In this document: in pieces, positions 25,927 through 35,952 of the stretch | Position numbering within the stretch: position 1 is the stretch's first letter | How the letters are laid out: every line of letters starts with the position of its first letter | Origin: Candidatus Krumholzibacteriia bacterium | GTDB taxonomy: Bacteria > Krumholzibacteriota > Krumholzibacteriia > LZORAL124-64-63 | Assembly (NCBI GenBank): GCA_016744705.1 | Contig: JADGDU010000028.1 | Coordinates: forward strand, 1 to 54,838 | Reading direction: 5' to 3' | Length of the DNA stretch: 54,838 bases | Notes under the pieces: model-generated | Seen by the model: the letters and a program-made list of their open reading frames with translations, nothing else | Database searches by the model: none | Told to the model about the DNA's origin: nothing | Program-made: the position numbers and the translations under genes

Positions 25927-27462
25927 ATGAAGCGATTCCAGCTCTTCATTCGCGGAATTTCGACGAATTGGACGGGGACGGTGGGGGTCGCATTGACGAC
26001 CTCCGCCTTCCTGATGTTCGTCTTTTTCGAACTTCTGCAATTGGCGGGAATCCTGACCAACTCCTATGTGGGACTCATCAGCTACATGGCCCTGCCGGCC
26101 CTGTTTCTGCTGGGTCTGATCCTTGTTCCCATTGGCTGGTGGCAATTCCGCCGGGCAACGGGCAGATCCACATCCGAGTTGTTGTCTCAGAGATTCCCTG
26201 ACGACATGACCAAAGCCAAACGCCTGGGCTCATCCCTGGTGGCCACCATCGCCCTGCTGACCCTGGCGAACTTATTGTTCCTGGGTATCGGTGGCGCGCG
26301 CATGTTGAGCTTCATGGATACGTCCGAGTTCTGCGGTACCGCCTGTCACGATGTGATGGAGCCCGAATGGGTTGCGTATCAGAACTCCCCCCATGCCCAC
26401 GTGAAATGCGTGGAGTGTCATGTGGGTGAAGGGGCCAAAGCTTTGCTTGATGCCAAACTCAATGGTCTGTGGCAAGTCGTATCGGCCACGTTCGATCTGT
26501 ACGAACGCCCGATTCCCACTCCGGTGCATCAGTTGCGCCCGGCTGCGGAAACTTGCCAGCACTGCCATTGGCCTGAGAAATTCTATGGCGATCGAATCGT
26601 AACCCACGAAAATTTTGCCATGGACGAAAACTCAACCCCCTCCTACACCACTCTGGCCTTGAAGGTCGGCGGTGGCAAAGATGACGAGGGTACCATCCAC
26701 TGGCATGTGGCAGAAGCCAATGAAGTCCGTTACCGGGCAGCTGATGAAAAACGCATGCACATGGATTGGGTCGAAGTCCGCCGAGGCGATGAGTTCCACC
26801 GGTACACCAACCGGAAACTGAACGAGGCCGCCCTGAAACACCCGGTCACTCCGGATCATGATGCTGTGCGCAGTATGGATTGTGTCGATTGCCACAACCG
26901 TGCCACCCACATTTATCAAGATCCCGAAAAAGCAGTGGACATGGTCCTGGCCTCTGGTGCCATCGACCGCACACTGCCCTGGGCAAAAAAGGTTGCCATC
27001 AGCGCCTTGACCAATAACTACAAGGATAAGGCTGTAGCCATGACTGGCATCGAAAACACAGTGCGCGGTTTTTATTCCCGCGACCTGGGTGACGATATCC
27101 TGGCTACCAGTCCTATCGTTGACACCATGATTTCTGAGTTGCAGGCCATCTACAATCAGAACATCTTCCCCTTCATGAACGTGGGTTGGAGTGTATACAC
27201 CAGCCATCTCGGTCATCGGGAAGACACTGGCTGTTTCCGCTGTCACAACGAAAACATGACTGACGATGAAGGCATCGCCATTGCTTATGACTGCACCCTG
27301 TGCCACTCCATCCTGGCCATGGACAGCGCCGCGGAATTCCAGTTCCTGCTGCCCACGGACGAGAAGGATCCGGACCAGAAGATGCACAATTATTTGCGGG
27401 ATGAATTCCTGGGAATGAAAGAAGTCAAAGTGCAAGGTTATGTGGAGCCATTGGCAGAGTAG
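25927..27462 (+). CDS. Membrane-anchored NapC/NirT-like multiheme cytochrome c, likely quinol dehydrogenase
   Basis: A 511-residue protein. Three hydrophobic helices at about 17-39, 50-74 and 100-122 precede a periplasmic part with six heme sites: an unusual CxxxCH (FCGTACHDVM, C136) and CxxCH at 161, 210, 319, 436 and 456. The CGTxCHxVMxPE beginning and CVECHVGEG are NapC/NirT-like. NapC/NrfH proteins take electrons from quinol and give them to periplasmic reductases; one N-terminal helix is usual, so three helices and a long C-terminal heme region are distinctive. Pairing with the HAO-like cytochrome, 12 bases upstream, suggests a quinol-linked two-protein chain (inference). A strong terminator follows. 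Confidence 0.85.
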   Translation: MKRFQLFIRGISTNWTGTVGVALTTSAFLMFVFFELLQLAGILTNSYVGLISYMALPALFLLGLILVPIGWWQFRRATGRSTSELLSQRFPDDMTKAKRLGSSLVATIALLTLANLLFLGIGGARMLSFMDTSEFCGTACHDVMEPEWVAYQNSPHAHVKCVECHVGEGAKALLDAKLNGLWQVVSATFDLYERPIPTPVHQLRPAAETCQHCHWPEKFYGDRIVTHENFAMDENSTPSYTTLALKVGGGKDDEGTIHWHVAEANEVRYRAADEKRMHMDWVEVRRGDEFHRYTNRKLNEAALKHPVTPDHDAVRSMDCVDCHNRATHIYQDPEKAVDMVLASGAIDRTLPWAKKVAISALTNNYKDKAVAMTGIENTVRGFYSRDLGDDILATSPIVDTMISELQAIYNQNIFPFMNVGWSVYTSHLGHREDTGCFRCHNENMTDDEGIAIAYDCTLCHSILAMDSAAEFQFLLPTDEKDPDQKMHNYLRDEFLGMKEVKVQGYVEPLAE

Positions 27463-27491
27463 TTGTTGAGAAGATGATTCAGACGATGATT

Positions 27492-27522
27492 AAGGGGCGG
27501 TCAAAATGGCCGCCCCTTTTTT
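27492..27522 (+). terminator. Intrinsic terminator of the cytochrome operon
   Basis: AAGGGGCGG and CCGCCCCTT form a 9-bp stem with a 9-nt loop and a run of six T. It is 30 bases after the second cytochrome stop and also faces the end of the convergent CotH gene. Confidence 0.9.
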
Positions 27523-27548
27523 ATGTTCCGGAAGCAGCCTCTGGCCCC

Positions 27549-30500
27549 CTACTTGAGCAGCAGAATCCGCTGTGAGTCCTGAACCATTCCAGCCTGGAGA
27601 CGAATGAGATACACTCCGGAAGCCGCCGGACTGCCCTGGAGGTTACCCCCACTCCAGACCACTTCATGCCGGCCCGCCTGCTGCCAGTCCTGAACCAGAA
27701 GAGCCACCAGGTGTCCCCGCAAATCGTGCACAGCCAGATGCACCTGCGCTGGATTCTCCAAAGCAAAGACAATGGTCGTGCTGGGGTTGAAGGGGTTGGG
27801 AAAATTAGGCAGCAGACCGGTGGTATGAATCATGGGAAGAGGAGTATCTGTCAGGGCATTGTTGGCTGCCCCAGGGGAGGGAATGTCAAAGAACTCCCAT
27901 CCATGGCGCCCATCAATGGCCCGGCCTTCGCTTATGTCCAAAACCTGAGGCCCAAAAGTATAGTCATCCACTGCCATGACCACTTCATCAACCACGGAGT
28001 ACAGCCCGATGGCTTCACCGCCGCCGCTGAGTTTAAAGTTGGTGTGCAGAGGGCCGTCCTGCGGGTCACTGTCGCACCAGACAATCATGTACTGGCCAGC
28101 GGCAAGGGTGGTATCGGGAAAAGCCCAGCGGGTGGGTGAGGCCAGGTCATCGGTCAGGAACATCCCCAGCAGGGATATGTCTTCTGCTGCAGGATTGTAA
28201 ATCTCCACCCAGTCTTCAAAAACACCTGTTTCATCGGCAATGACACTGCCATTGAGGGCCATGAATTCATTGATGCGCAAAGCACTGGTCAGAACCGGAT
28301 GGGGGTTGGCCATTTGTGGAGTGGGCTGAACCCCCTCTTGCCAGGGGCCGGATCCATCAGGCACACGAGCAATGGATCCCACTTCCGGGAAATGTTGCCA
28401 ATCCAGCAAATCGATAGGATCACTGTTTCCGTAAGCCCTCAACTCGAATGAAGCAGGGCCGGAGGAGATTGGATACGGCGCATGAAATTCGCCTTGCTCC
28501 GGCTGGCCGTCCAGCCATAAAAGTTGATACCCCGGAGGAGCCACAAGAGATGAAAGGTCCCACACGCCACCAGTGGTTCCCACCAACTTCAATTCCAATT
28601 GGCGTAAATCAATGGGCACCGGCAAGGGATTAAATAATTCCAACCAGGGTTCGTACTCTCCCATTTCATCGAAAACCAGACCGCTATTTTCCCCCATCAA
28701 TTCATTGAGCCGTAACAGGGACTGGGTCTGAGGATCACCATTGCTTGCCGCAGGTGTGGGGACAGCGGAATACATCCAATGATCAGCCCCATCAGTTTCT
28801 CTGGCCAAGGCGACATCTGTCACCTGCTGGTCGAACTCGACGGAAGTGATCAGGGTTTCGCCATCAGGCGCGAAGAGAAAAAGTCCTTCACCGGCTGCGG
28901 ACAACTTGAAATTCAGATGGTCGAATCCTTGCTGGATGGCATCGTCGGCCCATAGTATCAGATGTTCGCCGGGAGCCAATTGTAAGCCGCCCCTGAGTTG
29001 GTGTCGGGTGGCATCGGCCACATCATCAGTGATGTAAAGGCTATCCAGATTCACCGTCACCTCACTGCCGTTGAAAATTTCCAGCCAATCGTCATACTCT
29101 CCGGCGCCATCGGCCCAGGTGTGATCATTGTCGGCCATGAATTCATTGAACACCAGGCCGTCCCAGGGGGCCGCCCATTGGGAAGCAATCCAGGGCAAAA
29201 CATGCTGCTGAAAATCAAGATCGAACCAGACCAGGAAGTACCTGTTCAATCCCCCGGTGTTTGGGCTGGCGTCGATGGTGTGATAATGGACCAATTCATC
29301 CGTGTCACCCTGGCCCGCAAGATCCTGGTTTTGGAAAAAGCCATCCACCACTTCAGCGGAATTGCTGCCGGGAACTTCGCGCATCACCATGAATCCGGAA
29401 TTGTCCCGTTCACCCTGGGTTGTCCAATCCAAATGAACCCCATCGGTCTCCAGGGTGGTCTCGAAGCTGATCAACTCCACGCCCTGGCGGAACTCTTCCT
29501 TGAATGCGGCAGCTTGCTGGCGAAGAATAGCTGGACGATGGATGACAAAATCTTTCATCTGGTCGGCATATTCGGTGAATTCCGAGGGGCCATCCCAGGC
29601 CCAGCGTTGGGCATGCAAATCCATCTCCGACCCCTGCTGGTCCACCACCGCATCAATGCGGTTGATCATGGCTTGGGGAGCCAGGTCCAAATCCAACAAT
29701 TCCTCCAATCTGGTGAAAAACAAAGCTTTAAATTCACTGTTTTGCATGAAGCCGCGAAACATGGTGGTCCAGAGTTGCTGGGCTGGATCCCAGGCATTGC
29801 TGTAATAAACCGGAGGTACGTTTTCCTCAAAATCAGCCTGGTTTTCCGAAGAAAAGAACTGGAATAAATCAGCGTTAATATTCTCAGGGAAAAAAGTATC
29901 ATCTTCATCCCACATAATGAACCGCCAGGGGCCGTCCTCTACCTTCAACTGTGCCAGATTGTAGTCAAACCCATTGTCGGCTGTGGCTGCATAAATGTTC
30001 ATCAGCAACCAATCCACATAGGTATTCAAATCAATTTTACGGGACGTGTCTTCAAACCAGGCGTGTGAAGCAAACTCCTGGGGCAGGCTGAAGGAGGCGA
30101 TGAAATTGGCCCAATCCGTGGGGTCCCCTTTTTCAACCACCCCATCCTTAATATAAGTATAGCTATCGGGTTGAATGCCGTGAGTCACTTCCAGGAACTC
30201 ATCATCCAGCCTCTCCCGCAAACTATAGACACCCCAGAATTCATCATTCACATAAGCCACCGCGGGCTTGCTGCGGCTGCCCAAATGCCCCCGGTCCATC
30301 CAAATGCTTTCCAGAATATCAGAATTGAAACAGTTGAAAGGAAAACGATGGGTGCGCAATAACAACCGCTGAAAATTGGTGGGATCGTTGCCAAAAAAAT
30401 CATAACTGAGCTCATTGGCTGAACCATAGTCGTCAAAATAGAGACGGAACGATTTCTGGGAGAAACGACGGCTCCAACCACCGTGAATTCTCAACCCCAC

Positions 30501-31064
30501 CGGTTCTGAAAAGGAAGATTGATCCTCCGGGTTGAAAAAGTCCACTTGAGCGGCCCGTTCCCACTGGGCTCCATGCTGTTGGAAGTTGGCATGATCGCCA
30601 TAAACGTAAAGACCCACGGCTGGATCCCAAAGACCACTCTTCTCGGTAGTGATGCGGAAAGTCATCAGCTGGTGGGTTTCGGACCCAAAGGGAATCACAG
30701 GCTCGGGAGAGGCCACCACCGAGGCAATACTCCCCCTTATATCCCTGAAAGAAAAAACAACCGGTTGGGTCCAGTCCCAGGGGAAAACAGTTGTCCAGGT
30801 GCGGCTATCGACCTGTTCGGGAATGACCCCACCGGGCATGGGCTCCATGGATGTATCACCCTTAAAAGTGACCAGTATACCGCCTTCAAGCATATCTTCG
30901 GGGGGCGGCATCAATTGGCCCACTTGAGGAAACGAGTAGCTGACAGCCACTTCAAGTGCCTGGGCCATCGTTCCATTCATCAGCAGAAGGCTGAGAACCA
31001 TGGGGACGATCATATAAGGGAAAGCAATACGGAGGCTTTCCTGCGCCTTTCGGCGAGATTGCAC
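27549..31064 (-). CDS. Giant secreted CotH-kinase / lamin-tail-domain protein with C-terminal sorting domain
   Basis: About 1171 residues. A signal peptide (MVLSLLLMNGTMAQA) leads to a CotH domain at about 150-420, with GLRIHGGWSRRFSQKSFRLY and, near 386, the metal-binding WDEDDTFF of the CotH kinase fold. After an all-beta segment come three lamin-tail domains at about 636, 788 and 930, each starting '(L/V)xxNE(F/L)M...' and containing '(D/P)W(L/V)E(I/L)(F/Y)N'. The last 85 residues, from PNFPNPFNPSTT, form a FlgD-like/T9SS-type sorting domain. Spore-coat CotH phosphorylates proteins; in such secreted proteins the role is unknown, perhaps surface adhesion or degradation. The GTG at 31064, 6 bases after GGGAG, is preferred over a TTG two codons earlier. 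Confidence 0.86.
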   Translation of the reverse strand: MQSRRKAQESLRIAFPYMIVPMVLSLLLMNGTMAQALEVAVSYSFPQVGQLMPPPEDMLEGGILVTFKGDTSMEPMPGGVIPEQVDSRTWTTVFPWDWTQPVVFSFRDIRGSIASVVASPEPVIPFGSETHQLMTFRITTEKSGLWDPAVGLYVYGDHANFQQHGAQWERAAQVDFFNPEDQSSFSEPVGLRIHGGWSRRFSQKSFRLYFDDYGSANELSYDFFGNDPTNFQRLLLRTHRFPFNCFNSDILESIWMDRGHLGSRSKPAVAYVNDEFWGVYSLRERLDDEFLEVTHGIQPDSYTYIKDGVVEKGDPTDWANFIASFSLPQEFASHAWFEDTSRKIDLNTYVDWLLMNIYAATADNGFDYNLAQLKVEDGPWRFIMWDEDDTFFPENINADLFQFFSSENQADFEENVPPVYYSNAWDPAQQLWTTMFRGFMQNSEFKALFFTRLEELLDLDLAPQAMINRIDAVVDQQGSEMDLHAQRWAWDGPSEFTEYADQMKDFVIHRPAILRQQAAAFKEEFRQGVELISFETTLETDGVHLDWTTQGERDNSGFMVMREVPGSNSAEVVDGFFQNQDLAGQGDTDELVHYHTIDASPNTGGLNRYFLVWFDLDFQQHVLPWIASQWAAPWDGLVFNEFMADNDHTWADGAGEYDDWLEIFNGSEVTVNLDSLYITDDVADATRHQLRGGLQLAPGEHLILWADDAIQQGFDHLNFKLSAAGEGLFLFAPDGETLITSVEFDQQVTDVALARETDGADHWMYSAVPTPAASNGDPQTQSLLRLNELMGENSGLVFDEMGEYEPWLELFNPLPVPIDLRQLELKLVGTTGGVWDLSSLVAPPGYQLLWLDGQPEQGEFHAPYPISSGPASFELRAYGNSDPIDLLDWQHFPEVGSIARVPDGSGPWQEGVQPTPQMANPHPVLTSALRINEFMALNGSVIADETGVFEDWVEIYNPAAEDISLLGMFLTDDLASPTRWAFPDTTLAAGQYMIVWCDSDPQDGPLHTNFKLSGGGEAIGLYSVVDEVVMAVDDYTFGPQVLDISEGRAIDGRHGWEFFDIPSPGAANNALTDTPLPMIHTTGLLPNFPNPFNPSTTIVFALENPAQVHLAVHDLRGHLVALLVQDWQQAGRHEVVWSGGNLQGSPAASGVYLIRLQAGMVQDSQRILLLK

Positions 31065-31180
31065 AGGCAACTCCCTGGAGTATTTTTTTGAGGTTTCAGG
31101 TGCTCAGGTTAGTCTTTACTATCTTTCACTATCTGATTATGACAGAAGTGTCCCCATTTTTCAAGCTCTCCGGAAGGATT

Positions 31181-33241
31181 TTATGGGATAAGGTGATCCA
31201 GGTGCATCTTTACTTCAGCCACGGCCTGCGTATTTCCTGTACTGAGATAGGCCCGATGGGCTATACGAAAGTGATCCTCGGCCACAGCCATACGTCCCAT
31301 TTCAGCCAGCATTTGCCCCAGTACAAAATGCCTAAGCCCCTGAAGGTAGGTATCCTCCGTGGGATGGAGATTAACTAAGTTTTCGCCAAGAAGAGCCAAT
31401 CCATCCTGGGAATCGCCCAATTTAAGATGGCAATACGAAAGGTTCACCAACAGGTAATCATGATCGGCCAACCCGATGATGCTAGCATCAGCAGCATACA
31501 TATCCAGGCAGTGTTCCAGGCTGGCGCGGGCTGCTTCCCATTGAGCCAGCGGCATCAAGGCCAGACCCAAATCGAAATGAGCCAGAAAAAGAGCGGTGCT
31601 ATTTCCAGATTCGGTGGCAGATTTTATCTGACCGCGAATTTCAGGGAAACTGACCAACGAAGAGGCCGCTCCGCCCCTCCAATCCAAATGATAGACAATC
31701 AATTCCTCACTACCCTCTAACCTCTTCACTCCCTGAGCGCGATCCAGATGATCCAGAATCATGGTTTCTCCTGGAATGCCCCGCTCCTGTTCTCCCACCA
31801 CGATGAGGTCCGCTTTGCGCCCCAGGGCAAAGGTGAAGAACTGATCCCAATCCAAAATTTGAGCAGGATAGGCCAGGGGCTCCAGGCCGGCATAATGAGC
31901 CAGGTGTGGTTTGCGGGCCAAGAGAGTGGTTGAACCGGATTTCGCAGCCAGAGCCCTAACCAGAGGGGCACGCTCCAGCACAGCCAAGGGACGATCAGCG
32001 AAATAGTACCGCTCTCCTCTGATGATATCCTGAATTTGGAAAAAAGAAATGGCCAGCAAAGCCACTGCAGCCACCATCAAAGAAAACGGTTTCTTTCTGA
32101 CCGAAGGCCAACTGGAGGAATCGAATCCCAAAATGAAACCATACCCCAGAGCAAAGTAGGCCGGCACCAGCGGCAGAGAAAAACGCGGCCTATGAAAGAC
32201 CAGGCACATAGCCAGGAAAGAAACGATGGCAAAGGCAAAGAAAATCCCCTGCTCTTTCTCGGGTCGTCGCCTTTGGATGAAGCGCCATGCCCTGGGCCAA
32301 GGCAACAAAGACAGCAGAATACCGGACATCCCCAGAGTGACCAACCAAGCACCGTGCCAACCCACGACCTGGACCATGTCCTGCTTAAAATGGGCAGGAA
32401 TGTTGCCCAGAAAATGGCTCACAAAGAATTGAGGATCATGGACAAAGACTTGGCCCAAGGATTGAAAGCCGCTAACCGGAAAGGAGGAACCATCCTGATC
32501 TGGGTAAAATTCCAGAACCACATTCAATAAATTTCCATCATTGAGCAAGTTGCCTGTGGCGGAAAAATTGAGGATAAACCAAGGCACCGTCACCGTCAAA
32601 AAACCCAGGGCCAAAAAACCCAGCAACTTCAGGCGATGACGAAGAGGGCCCAAGGATGGCAAGCCAAGCAAAATCAGCACTCCACCAGCCAGCAAAACGC
32701 CCCCGCTGTACCGAGTCAGAAAAGCCATGCCCGTCCAAAGACCGGCCACCAGAATTCGTCTGGGACTGCGCGTACCCAGAAAACAGGAAACGGCAGCCAG
32801 AAACAAAAGCAAATAGAGCAAATCCGAGGAGGCCTTTTGGGCGTGTAGAAAAAACTCAGCACAGAAAACAGTGCTGATGGTGATGGCGCCGGCCAGGACG
32901 ACTCCAAATACTGAGCGCATCATGGTGAACAAAAGAATGATGATACCGACGGCACACGTGGCGTTCAACAATACCGCCGTATGGTACCAATCGGCCCCCA
33001 GAAACTGGGTTGAGAAATGCAGCCCCACCAGAATGAAGGAGTATAGCGGTCCTTTAAATGGATAATTGGCAATGGCGAATTGTCCATCCGCCAATCGCTG
33101 AGACGACACGGCCAGCTCAGCATAAAAATCTGATTCTACACCCAAGTCCCCGATGGGGAAAAATTTCAGATGAATGAAAAAGGCCAGCAATCCATAGAGA
33201 GAGGCACCGATGACTGCTATCAGTGTAGATCGGTGCCTCAT
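31181..33241 (-). CDS. GT-C (family 39/ArnT-like) membrane glycosyltransferase with TPR-like tail
   Basis: About 686 residues. The first 420 hold about 11 hydrophobic helices. After the first helix comes a loop with ESDFYAELAVSSQRL and YPFKGPLYSFILVG, the place where GT-C enzymes (PMT/ArnT type) carry their catalytic acidic residue and substrate loop; lipid-linked sugars are the donors. The C-terminal 150 residues are soluble, helical and resemble tetratricopeptide repeats (LAHFDLGLALMPLAQWEAAR, SYCHLKLGDSQDGLALLGEN). Acceptor unknown. The ATG at 33241 overlaps the alaS end, 11 bases after AGGA; TTG at 33250 is an alternative. The pair is an operon. Confidence 0.78.
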   Translation of the reverse strand: MRHRSTLIAVIGASLYGLLAFFIHLKFFPIGDLGVESDFYAELAVSSQRLADGQFAIANYPFKGPLYSFILVGLHFSTQFLGADWYHTAVLLNATCAVGIIILLFTMMRSVFGVVLAGAITISTVFCAEFFLHAQKASSDLLYLLLFLAAVSCFLGTRSPRRILVAGLWTGMAFLTRYSGGVLLAGGVLILLGLPSLGPLRHRLKLLGFLALGFLTVTVPWFILNFSATGNLLNDGNLLNVVLEFYPDQDGSSFPVSGFQSLGQVFVHDPQFFVSHFLGNIPAHFKQDMVQVVGWHGAWLVTLGMSGILLSLLPWPRAWRFIQRRRPEKEQGIFFAFAIVSFLAMCLVFHRPRFSLPLVPAYFALGYGFILGFDSSSWPSVRKKPFSLMVAAVALLAISFFQIQDIIRGERYYFADRPLAVLERAPLVRALAAKSGSTTLLARKPHLAHYAGLEPLAYPAQILDWDQFFTFALGRKADLIVVGEQERGIPGETMILDHLDRAQGVKRLEGSEELIVYHLDWRGGAASSLVSFPEIRGQIKSATESGNSTALFLAHFDLGLALMPLAQWEAARASLEHCLDMYAADASIIGLADHDYLLVNLSYCHLKLGDSQDGLALLGENLVNLHPTEDTYLQGLRHFVLGQMLAEMGRMAVAEDHFRIAHRAYLSTGNTQAVAEVKMHLDHLIP

Positions 33242-33246
33242 GCGGA

Positions 33247-35952
33247 TCAACTTCCTGCCAGAACCTCGTCCACCATGGCCAGGGCTTTTTCCAAAGCCTG
33301 AACATCAGGCAATCCGGCCTGGGCCATGTTGGGGCGTCCTCCCCCACGGCCTCCCACAGCCAGGGCAATGGTTTTTACCAAATTTCCGGCATGCAGCTTT
33401 TTGCTGTCCACCAGATCTGAAGTGAGAGTTACCAGCAAAGTGGCTTTTCCTTCCAGGTCGGCGCCCAGAATGACCACTCCGTTTTCGCCCAGACGGTCCC
33501 TGGCATGATCGCCTAACTGCATAAAGGCAGCTTTGTCCTGCGCAGGGGCGAGGGCACTGATAACCTTAAAACCTGCCACTTCCCGAGGTGAGTTCAGGAC
33601 ATCGGCCAAGGAGGCCTTGGCTGAATCCTGTTGGAATTTGGCCAGTTCTTTGCGCAAAGCCTGACGCTCATCCAGTAAGACCTGAACCTGATCAGCGTAA
33701 TCGCCACCATCAGGTCGCAAAACACCACCAAGGGCCTGCAATTGGTTTTGGTCTGCCTTGAAGGCGTCCTGGGCCGCGTTTCCAGCCACAGCCTCGATGC
33801 GCCGCACTCCAGCAGAAACGCTGCTTTCAGACAGAATCCGGAAAGGGCCGATTTCACCCGTGGCGGCGCAATGGGTCCCACCACAGAGCTCGATGCTGGG
33901 TCCGTTGGCGCCGGCTGCCAATTCATTCTGGCCAGCCACAATTTCAATGACCCGCACCTTGTCACCGTATTTTTCACCGAACAGCGCCATGGCTCCCATA
34001 TCACGAGCCTCTTGCAAAGGAATGTCCGCATGGCTTTGCACCGGCAAATCTGCCATGATTTTCTGCTGCACGATGGCTTCAATGCGAGCCAGCTCTGCCG
34101 GCTTCACTGCCTCGTCGTGGCGGAAGTCGAAGCGCAGGTGTCCACCGGTCACTTCGCTGCCCGCCTGTTCCACATGATCCCCCAGAACCTCACGCAAGGT
34201 GGCGTGCAGCAAATGGGTGGCTGTATGATGCCGTTTCACATCCCGACGAACGGTGGCATCCACAGTCATGGAAATGCTTTCCGATTTATTCAGTACAGCA
34301 GCCAGCTCATCGGCATTGCCTGCTACCACCAAGACGTTACCCTCCAGGCTTTTTTCGGCAGAGAGTACTTCCAGCACTTGACCAGACGGCTGTATTGTCA
34401 GCGAACCGAGGTCCCCCATCTGTCCGCCACTGGTGCCATAAAAAGGTGTTTGGTCCACAAGGATTTGAGCCATGTCCAATCCCTTGGCGTCCTGTCCTGC
34501 CGGCCGGACAGCCACCACCGACCCTGTACCCTGGAGATTTTCATAACCGGTGAAAGTATTGCAATAACCAGCCAGGTCGGTCTTATCATCAAGAGAGATC
34601 CAGGCACCAATGCCAGCTTTGAAAACCCTTTCGCTGCCACTTTGGGCCCGTTGTTTTTCCATGCAGACGGCAAAGCCTTCCCGGTCCACCGTGTAGCCAT
34701 CTTCTTCAGCCACCACAGCCGTCAAATCCACAGGAAAACCAAAAGTATCGTGCAGCTTGAAGGCTTCCTCACCACTCAGTTGGCTGCGCCCTTCGGCTTT
34801 CATCTGAACTCTGAACTCGCCATACACACTGAGCCCGGCCGTCAGAGTGCGGCCAAATCGCTCTTCTTCTTTGCGGATGGTGGCCAAAACTCGGTCTTTG
34901 CGCTCCAGCAATTCAGGGTAGGCCTCGCCCATCTCATCGATGACCAGTTCGGAAACCTTCCAAAGAAAAGGTTCCACAAGGCCCAGCAAATGGCCATGTC
35001 TGGCAGCCCGGCGCAGAATGCGGCGCACCACATAGCCGCGGCCTTCGTTGCTGGGCATAGCCCCATCAGTGATAGTGAAAAGAACGGCCCGGGCATGGTC
35101 GGCAATGACCTGCATGCTGATTTTATCTTCGCCCTCAGGTTTTCTGCCGCTCAACTGGGCGGCTTTATTAACCAGGGGCACAAAAAGGTCGGTTTCGTAG
35201 TTGCTCTTTTTACCCTGCATGACTGCCACCAGGCGTTCAAAACCCAGTCCGGTGTCCACACTCTTCATGGGCAGAGAATTCAGTGTACCGTCTTTTTGAC
35301 GGTCAAACTCCATGAACACATGATTCCAAAGCTCGAGCCAGCGGTCGCAATCGCAAACGCCCACGGCGCATCCCTGAGGATGGTCGCATTTCATGGCTTC
35401 GCCCTGGTCATAATGAATTTCCGTGCAGGGGCCGCAGGGACCGGTGTCGGCCATAGACCAGAAGTTTTCGTCGTCCCCTTTTTCCAGGTCCCCCAAACGG
35501 ACCAGACGCTCTACGGGGAATCCTTGCTTTTCAGTCCAGATATCGAAGCTCTCATTATCATCTTTATAAATGGAAACCCAAAGACGAGAGGAATCCAATT
35601 TAAAGACCTCTGTAAGCAATTCCCATCCCCAGGCGATGGATTCTTCTTTGTAGTAATCTCCAAAGGACCAATTGCCCAACATTTCAAACAGAGTATGATG
35701 GCGTGCGTCCTTGCCAACCTCTTCCAAATCATTATGTTTCCCGCTCACCCGCATGCATTTCTGCACCGAGGTCGCGCGAACGTAGTCACGTTTTTCCAGG
35801 CCCAGAAATACACTTTTGAATTGATTCATGCCTGCATTGGTGAAAATGAGAGTGGGATCATCCTGAGGAACCAGGGAACCGGACGCCACTTTTTGGTGGC
35901 CTCTTTGGGCAAAAAACTCAAGGAATTGGGACCGGATTTCTTTTGCCTTCAC
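33247..35952 (-). CDS. alaS: Alanyl-tRNA synthetase
   Basis: A complete 901-residue enzyme. The class II catalytic core has FTNAGMNQFKSVFLG, VQKCMRVSGKHNDLEEVG and GNWSFGDYYK. Recognition helices come next, then the editing domain with zinc ligands HTATH and CGGTHCAATGEIG (Cys and His), and the C-Ala domain whose glycine-rich GGRGGGRPNMAQAG is seen near the end. The start is GTG at 35952, 5 bases after GGAG. It is followed directly by the GT-C gene and diverges from the pga-like genes. Confidence 0.97.
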   Translation of the reverse strand: MKAKEIRSQFLEFFAQRGHQKVASGSLVPQDDPTLIFTNAGMNQFKSVFLGLEKRDYVRATSVQKCMRVSGKHNDLEEVGKDARHHTLFEMLGNWSFGDYYKEESIAWGWELLTEVFKLDSSRLWVSIYKDDNESFDIWTEKQGFPVERLVRLGDLEKGDDENFWSMADTGPCGPCTEIHYDQGEAMKCDHPQGCAVGVCDCDRWLELWNHVFMEFDRQKDGTLNSLPMKSVDTGLGFERLVAVMQGKKSNYETDLFVPLVNKAAQLSGRKPEGEDKISMQVIADHARAVLFTITDGAMPSNEGRGYVVRRILRRAARHGHLLGLVEPFLWKVSELVIDEMGEAYPELLERKDRVLATIRKEEERFGRTLTAGLSVYGEFRVQMKAEGRSQLSGEEAFKLHDTFGFPVDLTAVVAEEDGYTVDREGFAVCMEKQRAQSGSERVFKAGIGAWISLDDKTDLAGYCNTFTGYENLQGTGSVVAVRPAGQDAKGLDMAQILVDQTPFYGTSGGQMGDLGSLTIQPSGQVLEVLSAEKSLEGNVLVVAGNADELAAVLNKSESISMTVDATVRRDVKRHHTATHLLHATLREVLGDHVEQAGSEVTGGHLRFDFRHDEAVKPAELARIEAIVQQKIMADLPVQSHADIPLQEARDMGAMALFGEKYGDKVRVIEIVAGQNELAAGANGPSIELCGGTHCAATGEIGPFRILSESSVSAGVRRIEAVAGNAAQDAFKADQNQLQALGGVLRPDGGDYADQVQVLLDERQALRKELAKFQQDSAKASLADVLNSPREVAGFKVISALAPAQDKAAFMQLGDHARDRLGENGVVILGADLEGKATLLVTLTSDLVDSKKLHAGNLVKTIALAVGGRGGGRPNMAQAGLPDVQALEKALAMVDEVLAGS

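Noticed and set aside
24415..26145. Long minus-strand frame of 576 codons opposite the cytochrome genes
   Set aside because: It runs antisense to two convincing heme-protein genes, has no family resemblance, and its length follows from codon bias of the sense genes.
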